NCBI GenBank assembly: GCA_018335755.1
Contig: JAGXRK010000044.1
Span: forward strand, 106,070 to 170,069
Direction of reading: 5' to 3'
Length of the DNA stretch: 64,000 bases
Source: Ignavibacterium sp.
Lineage (GTDB): Bacteria; Bacteroidota; Ignavibacteria; Ignavibacteriales; Ignavibacteriaceae
A program made the translations under genes and the position numbers. Shown here one piece after another: positions 60,421 through 64,000 of this stretch. The notes beneath the pieces were generated by a model that had not been told where the DNA came from, searched no databases, and saw only the letters and a program-made list of their open reading frames with translations. Each line of letters starts with the position of its first letter. The stretch's first letter is position 1.

Positions 60421-60675
60421 ATGAAAATGAATTGGGAAAATTACGTCGGCATGACTTTAAATGTTACCATGCACGAAAATTATGGAATGACCATTGACCC
60501 AGGCAGCAAATCACCTCTTTACGAAATTGTATTTAAATCAGGTAAACTAATAGAATCTTTTGATGATGGGTTATTGCTGGAAACCGAGCGGGAAAAAACT
60601 GTGGTGTTAATTTTTATTCCTTACCAATCAATTAAATGTGTTGAAATTTTTCAGCTTCAGGGCGGTATAAATTGA
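60421..60675 (+). CDS. Small beta-rich protein upstream of the T9SS plug gene
   Basis: An 84-aa protein without signal peptide. The sequence 'YVGMTLNVTMHENYGMTI', 'YEIVFKSGKLIESFDDGLLLET' and 'VVLIFIPYQSIKCVEIFQL' has the alternating strand spacing of an Sm-like five-strand barrel, but no conserved Sm residues can be claimed. It overlaps the next gene by TTGA, suggesting co-translation with the plug-like protein. Function unknown. Confidence 0.55.
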   Translation: MKMNWENYVGMTLNVTMHENYGMTIDPGSKSPLYEIVFKSGKLIESFDDGLLLETEREKTVVLIFIPYQSIKCVEIFQLQGGIN

Positions 60676-61898
60676 AAACACCAATAAGACTGTTACTCAT
60701 ATTAATTTTACTTCCGGCATTTAACTTTGCACAAAATGTTGAGATTAAAAGTTTAAAAACTTATACAAGCGATAATAATCTTTCTTTCCCGGTATTAGTA
60801 CAGGGTTCAAGATTAATTATTGAGTTCGATGTTGATGCAGTTTATCCGCCTGATCTAAATGTGTTGTTTAAGTATTGCAATAAAGAATGGAATCCTACTG
60901 ATAATATTTTCCTTTTAAACCATGGAAAAAATATTGGTTACTATTTAAAATTTGAAAGTCTGCCAAACACGGTTGAAGGTGCTTCGTACCATTTCAAAAA
61001 CTCTTTTCCTGATAGAGAAGGTTATGTAAGCTTTCCGTTTTCAGGTAAGTGGATTTATTATCTTGTTGATTCACAGAATCAGTCAAATGTTTATGCGGAG
61101 GGTAAGTTTATCGTAATCAACGATGACCTGGTGGATTTGAATATAAGCATTCAGAATCAGGAAATGGATGATAAGAATTATTTCCCTATTGATTTTGGAA
61201 ATGTGTTCTGGATTACTGCTTCATTTGAACTACCAGACGGACTTTTTCCAAATTTTGTTGATCAGGTAGAGATAATACAAAATCACAAAATCGAATATCC
61301 GTACATAGTTGACAGGACTTCATCCAGCGATATGAGAATTTATAATTGGGATGCCAATAAGAAATTTTCATTCACTGCCCGTGATGTTTTTCCAGGTAAT
61401 GAATATCGTCAGGCAGATATAAGGGACATAAGTAAATTTTCCAGTGAAAATGTACAGGCTCAGTTTGAAGGTTTTGAAACAACAAGATATTTCAGATCCG
61501 GTGACAGGGATTTAAACGGAGGTTTTATTCTCTCGGATTTTAAAGATCCGTTTTCCACTTATATGAATGTAAAATTTTCAATTAAGCCAGCATCCAGACC
61601 TGATGGTGATATTTTTCTTGTCGGTGCTTTTAATAATTGGATTGTTTCTGATGAATACAAAATGAATGAATCAGCAGGAATTTATAGCATAACAATTCCA
61701 TTGAAACGGGGGATTTATGATTATCAATACGTAGTTGCTCAGGACTCCTATGGTAAAATTGTGAATATGGACTGGCTGCAGCTTGAGGGCAATAATTGGG
61801 GCTCTTCAAATGAGTTTACAGTATTATTGTATTATAAAGATCCTAATTTTGGCGGTTACGATAGAGTTATCGGTTACAAAAGAATTTTAAACAGATAA
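60672..61898 (+). CDS. T9SS plug-like protein (DUF5103)
   Basis: A 408-aa exported protein with signal peptide ('KTPIRLLLILILLPAFNFAQ') and the DUF5103 layout: 'LVQGSRLIIEFDVDAVYPPDLNVLFKYCNKEWNP', 'YNWDANKKFSFTARDVFPGNEYRQ', 'QFEGFETTRYFRSGDRDLNGGF' and a C-terminal early-set (E-set, glycogen-binding-like) domain 'GDIFLVGAFNNWIVSDEYKMN...YDYQYVV'. Relatives in Bacteroidetes seal the lateral gate of the T9SS outer-membrane translocon. A TTG start overlaps the previous stop. It fits with the several T9SS substrates in the window. Confidence 0.82.
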   Translation: MKTPIRLLLILILLPAFNFAQNVEIKSLKTYTSDNNLSFPVLVQGSRLIIEFDVDAVYPPDLNVLFKYCNKEWNPTDNIFLLNHGKNIGYYLKFESLPNTVEGASYHFKNSFPDREGYVSFPFSGKWIYYLVDSQNQSNVYAEGKFIVINDDLVDLNISIQNQEMDDKNYFPIDFGNVFWITASFELPDGLFPNFVDQVEIIQNHKIEYPYIVDRTSSSDMRIYNWDANKKFSFTARDVFPGNEYRQADIRDISKFSSENVQAQFEGFETTRYFRSGDRDLNGGFILSDFKDPFSTYMNVKFSIKPASRPDGDIFLVGAFNNWIVSDEYKMNESAGIYSITIPLKRGIYDYQYVVAQDSYGKIVNMDWLQLEGNNWGSSNEFTVLLYYKDPNFGGYDRVIGYKRILNR

Positions 61899-61915
61899 AT
61901 AATCCGGAATTACTT

Positions 61916-62908
61916 ATGCATAAAATAAAAATCGGTGTGGTTGGAACGGGTCATCTTGGTAAACTTCATACAAAAATGTTAAAGCAGATAGAGAGCTGTG
62001 AATTAATGGGCATTTATGATTCTAATCCTGATCAATCCAAAGCTGTTTCAGATGAGTTTGGCATTAAGTCATTCTCATCACTTGATTACTTGCTGCCGAA
62101 GGTTGATGCAGTTTCGATTGCTGCTACAACAAGCGCACATTATGAACTTGCCAAAAAATGTTTCGATTCTAACATTCACGTATTTATTGAAAAACCTATT
62201 ACTGCGACCATAGAAGAAGGGGAAGAGTTAGTAAAAATCTCTGATGATAAAAATCTTATTCTTCAAGTTGGACACATTGAAAGATTCAATCCAGGATTGG
62301 TTTCTCTTGAAGCATATATTAATAACCCAAAGTTTATTCAATCTGACAGATTGGCTCAGTTCAATCCAAGAGGTACAGATGTTGCGGTTGTCCTGGATCT
62401 GATGATTCATGATATTGATATCATTTTAAGTCTGGTTAAAAGTGATGTAAAGAAAATAGATGCAAGCGGAGTAGCAGTAGTTTCAGATCATATTGATATT
62501 GCAAATGCAAGAATAGTTTTTGAAAATGGCGCAGTTGCCAATGTTACCGCAAGCAGAATATCCCAGAAAAAAATGCGTAAGATGAGAATGTTCCAAAAGG
62601 ATACTTATATAGCACTCGATTTTGTTACGGGCGTGTCTGAAATCTATCGTCTTCTTTCCGGTAATGATCAAACAACTCCTGATTCAATTTCATTTGGTGA
62701 AATTGGCGTTGGTGATAAAAAGAAAATACTAGTTTACGAACAGCCGGAACATAAAGAGATCAATGCTTTAGAATATGAATTGAAACTTTTTGTAAATTCT
62801 GTCGCTGAAAAGAAAAAACCTGTGGTTTCGGGTGAAGATGGACTTAAAGCTCTTAAAGTTGCACAAAATATTATTCAAAAAATAGAAGAATCAAAGGATA
62901 ATTTATGA
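61916..62908 (+). CDS. Gfo/Idh/MocA family NAD(P) oxidoreductase
   Basis: A 330-aa sugar dehydrogenase-type enzyme with the nucleotide site 'GVVGTGHLGKLHTKML' (residues 7-22), 'IHVFIEKPITATIEEGEEL' containing the conserved EKP lysine, and 'LILQVGHIERFNPGLVSL'. 'VLDLMIHDIDIILSLVKS' adds the catalytic aspartate-histidine pair. Homologues in this group oxidise UDP-GlcNAc at C3 in lipid A or cell-surface sugar synthesis, but the sequence alone does not fix the substrate. The end overlaps the lipoprotein gene. Confidence 0.85.
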   Translation: MHKIKIGVVGTGHLGKLHTKMLKQIESCELMGIYDSNPDQSKAVSDEFGIKSFSSLDYLLPKVDAVSIAATTSAHYELAKKCFDSNIHVFIEKPITATIEEGEELVKISDDKNLILQVGHIERFNPGLVSLEAYINNPKFIQSDRLAQFNPRGTDVAVVLDLMIHDIDIILSLVKSDVKKIDASGVAVVSDHIDIANARIVFENGAVANVTASRISQKKMRKMRMFQKDTYIALDFVTGVSEIYRLLSGNDQTTPDSISFGEIGVGDKKKILVYEQPEHKEINALEYELKLFVNSVAEKKKPVVSGEDGLKALKVAQNIIQKIEESKDNL

Positions 62909-63516
62909 AAAAACCAATCATACTTTCCTTAATAATTGTTATTGCCCTTATAGCTATACAATGCAGTGTTTATCAAACAATGGTTAATATATCCCGCCTT
63001 CAATTCAAGTTGGGTGATGTTAACGGATTTACTGTAATGAGTATTCCAATCTCAAATAAAACTTCAATAAGTGACTTTAGTGCTTTGGATGTAATAAATA
63101 TTACATCTGCTGTATCTGCTGGAAAATTTCCAGTTTCTTTTGTACTGAATGTTGATGCTAAAAATCCAAATGACGGTAGCGGCGGATATAATCGAACTGA
63201 TGCAACACTTAAAGATTTTGCCTGGACTTTAGAACTTGATGGAAAAAAGACGATTTCGGGAAGACTGGATAACCCGGTTTCGGTGCCTGGTACAGGTGAT
63301 ATTACAGTTATTCCCTTAAGAATTGATATTGATCTTAAGGAGTTTTTTGCTGATCGAGGATATCAATCATTAATTAATCTTGCACTAGCACTAGGTGGAG
63401 CCCAGGGTTCATCTTCCAAAGTTGCTTTATATGCTAAACCAACAGTTTCAACTGTACTCGGTGATATTTCATATCCCGGTGAATTGAAAATTGTTGATAC
63501 TCAATTTACTAATTAG
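62905..63516 (+). CDS. Lipoprotein-like protein with LEA/WHy-type domain
   Basis: A 203-aa protein with a hydrophobic N terminus ending in a cysteine ('ALIAIQCS'), a possible but weak lipobox. The mature part 'FPVSFVLNVDAKNPN...RTDATLKDFAWTLELDGKKTISGRLDNPVSVPGTGDITVIPLRIDID' reads like an LEA-14/WHy beta-sandwich. The gene overlaps the oxidoreductase by 4 bp. A role in the envelope is likely; no more can be said. Confidence 0.7.
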   Translation: MKKPIILSLIIVIALIAIQCSVYQTMVNISRLQFKLGDVNGFTVMSIPISNKTSISDFSALDVINITSAVSAGKFPVSFVLNVDAKNPNDGSGGYNRTDATLKDFAWTLELDGKKTISGRLDNPVSVPGTGDITVIPLRIDIDLKEFFADRGYQSLINLALALGGAQGSSSKVALYAKPTVSTVLGDISYPGELKIVDTQFTN

Positions 63517-63530
63517 TAATACCGTGCTTT

Positions 63531-64000
63531 ATGGCAAAATCTGTTAAAACCGCCATAGGTATTGACTTAGGCGGTACAAATATAAAAATAGGTATAGTTT
63601 CAAATGACGGAAAATTAATAAGCAAGAATTCCATCAAAACAGAAGCTGAAAAAGGTCCTGAACAGATTATCGAGAATATTAAATCTGGTATTAAAACTAT
63701 TCTCAAAGGTAAAACGTCTAAGATTAAAGGAATAGGTATTGGTTGTCCAGGTGTTATTAATGTAAAGAAAGGTACCGTAGAAAATCCGCCGAACCTTCCG
63801 GGCTGGAAAAAAATAAAACTTGGTGCCATTATTGAAAAAGAATTTAATATTCCAACCAGTATTGAAAATGATGCAAATGCAGCTGCAATCGGCGAACTTA
63901 TTTTTGGAGCAGGAAAAAAGTATACCTCTTTTGTTATGGTTACTCTTGGCACCGGCGTCGGCGGCGGGGTAGTTTTTAATAAAAAAATTTTCCGCGGTGA
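63531..64000 (+). CDS. ROK-family sugar kinase, truncated by the window edge
   Basis: 156 codons are visible and the frame is open to the right edge. The ROK fold is clear: 'GIDLGGTNIKIGIVSNDG' (ATP phosphate-1 loop), 'GIGIGCPGVINVKKGTVENPPNLPGWK', 'SIENDANAAAIGELIFGAGK' with the catalytic aspartate D113 and 'VMVTLGTGVGGGVV' (phosphate-2 loop). Glucokinase or N-acetylmannosamine/GlcNAc kinase activities are known in the family. It begins 15 bp after the lipoprotein gene. Confidence 0.85.
   Translation, partial: MAKSVKTAIGIDLGGTNIKIGIVSNDGKLISKNSIKTEAEKGPEQIIENIKSGIKTILKGKTSKIKGIGIGCPGVINVKKGTVENPPNLPGWKKIKLGAIIEKEFNIPTSIENDANAAAIGELIFGAGKKYTSFVMVTLGTGVGGGVVFNKKIFRG

Noticed and set aside
1..64000. 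CRISPR arrays, rRNA genes or complete insertion sequences
   Set aside because: No regularly spaced repeats, rRNA sequences or transposase genes were seen.

Overview
The window looks like a chromosome segment from a member of the Ignavibacteria or a close relative (Bacteroidetes/Chlorobi group). The main reasons are four proteins carrying the 'N[YF]PNPFNP/A' type IX secretion (T9SS) sorting domain, a T9SS plug-like gene, FISUMP and fasciclin proteins, and Bacteroidetes-type -7 promoter boxes (TAnnTTTG). Assignment is by these signatures only; no 16S gene is present.

Region 1 (1 to about 25,130) is the late half of an integrated tailed prophage with an SPP1/HK97-like layout. Its order is: large terminase, portal, minor head protein, a 4 kb inserted defence cargo (Panacea-type toxin-antitoxin pair plus a BcgI-like two-gene restriction-modification system), scaffold, major capsid, cement protein, head-tail connectors, lysis cassette, tail completion genes, tail tube, tail chaperones joined by a -1 frameshift at an A9G slippery run, tape measure, and baseplate/fibre genes. 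It ends at the 3' half of a tRNA-Asp(GTC), which I read as attR. Integrase, repressor and replication genes must lie left of the window.

Region 2 (25.1 to 28.3 kb) is the prophage-chromosome junction: a terminator, tandem repeats, a set of interleaved inverted repeats, a FISUMP secreted protein, a STAS-domain gene coupled to a small gene, and a fasciclin lipoprotein.

Region 3 (28.4 to 35.5 kb) holds glycolate oxidase-type glcD-glcF, lysA, a lipoprotein that fuses a peptidoglycan amidase to a NamZ-type exo-muramidase, and a PhyH-type dioxygenase.

Region 4 (35.5 to 44.2 kb) is the most unusual chromosomal part. A GntR/FCD regulator precedes a run of same-strand genes: a diaminopimelate-dehydrogenase-like enzyme, a small unknown protein, a SelA-like PLP enzyme, a strong intrinsic terminator, a 78-aa protein resembling the small dimerisation domain of B12 aminomutases, a 599-aa cobalamin mutase with its B12 domain at the N terminus, a P-loop ATPase and an NhaC-type antiporter. 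It resembles ornithine/lysine aminomutase clusters but with rearranged domains and a different enzyme set; its substrate is unknown.

Region 5 (44.2 to 64 kb) carries a GlcNAc-kinase-like protein, an AmpG-like permease, an M3 peptidase, an amidohydrolase, a secreted amidase, an NlpC/P60 peptidase, a sialidase-like secreted protein, a transglutaminase-like protein, an HGSNAT-like acyltransferase, a NagZ-like glycosidase, a T9SS plug-like protein, a Gfo/Idh/MocA oxidoreductase, a lipoprotein and a truncated ROK kinase. Several of these, with NamZ, LysA and the DAP-dehydrogenase homologue, point to peptidoglycan breakdown and muropeptide recovery as a recurring theme. Palindromic repeat families are scattered between genes; one copy lies inside a coding sequence, and one locus shows a small mobile element inserted in the loop of an existing palindrome.
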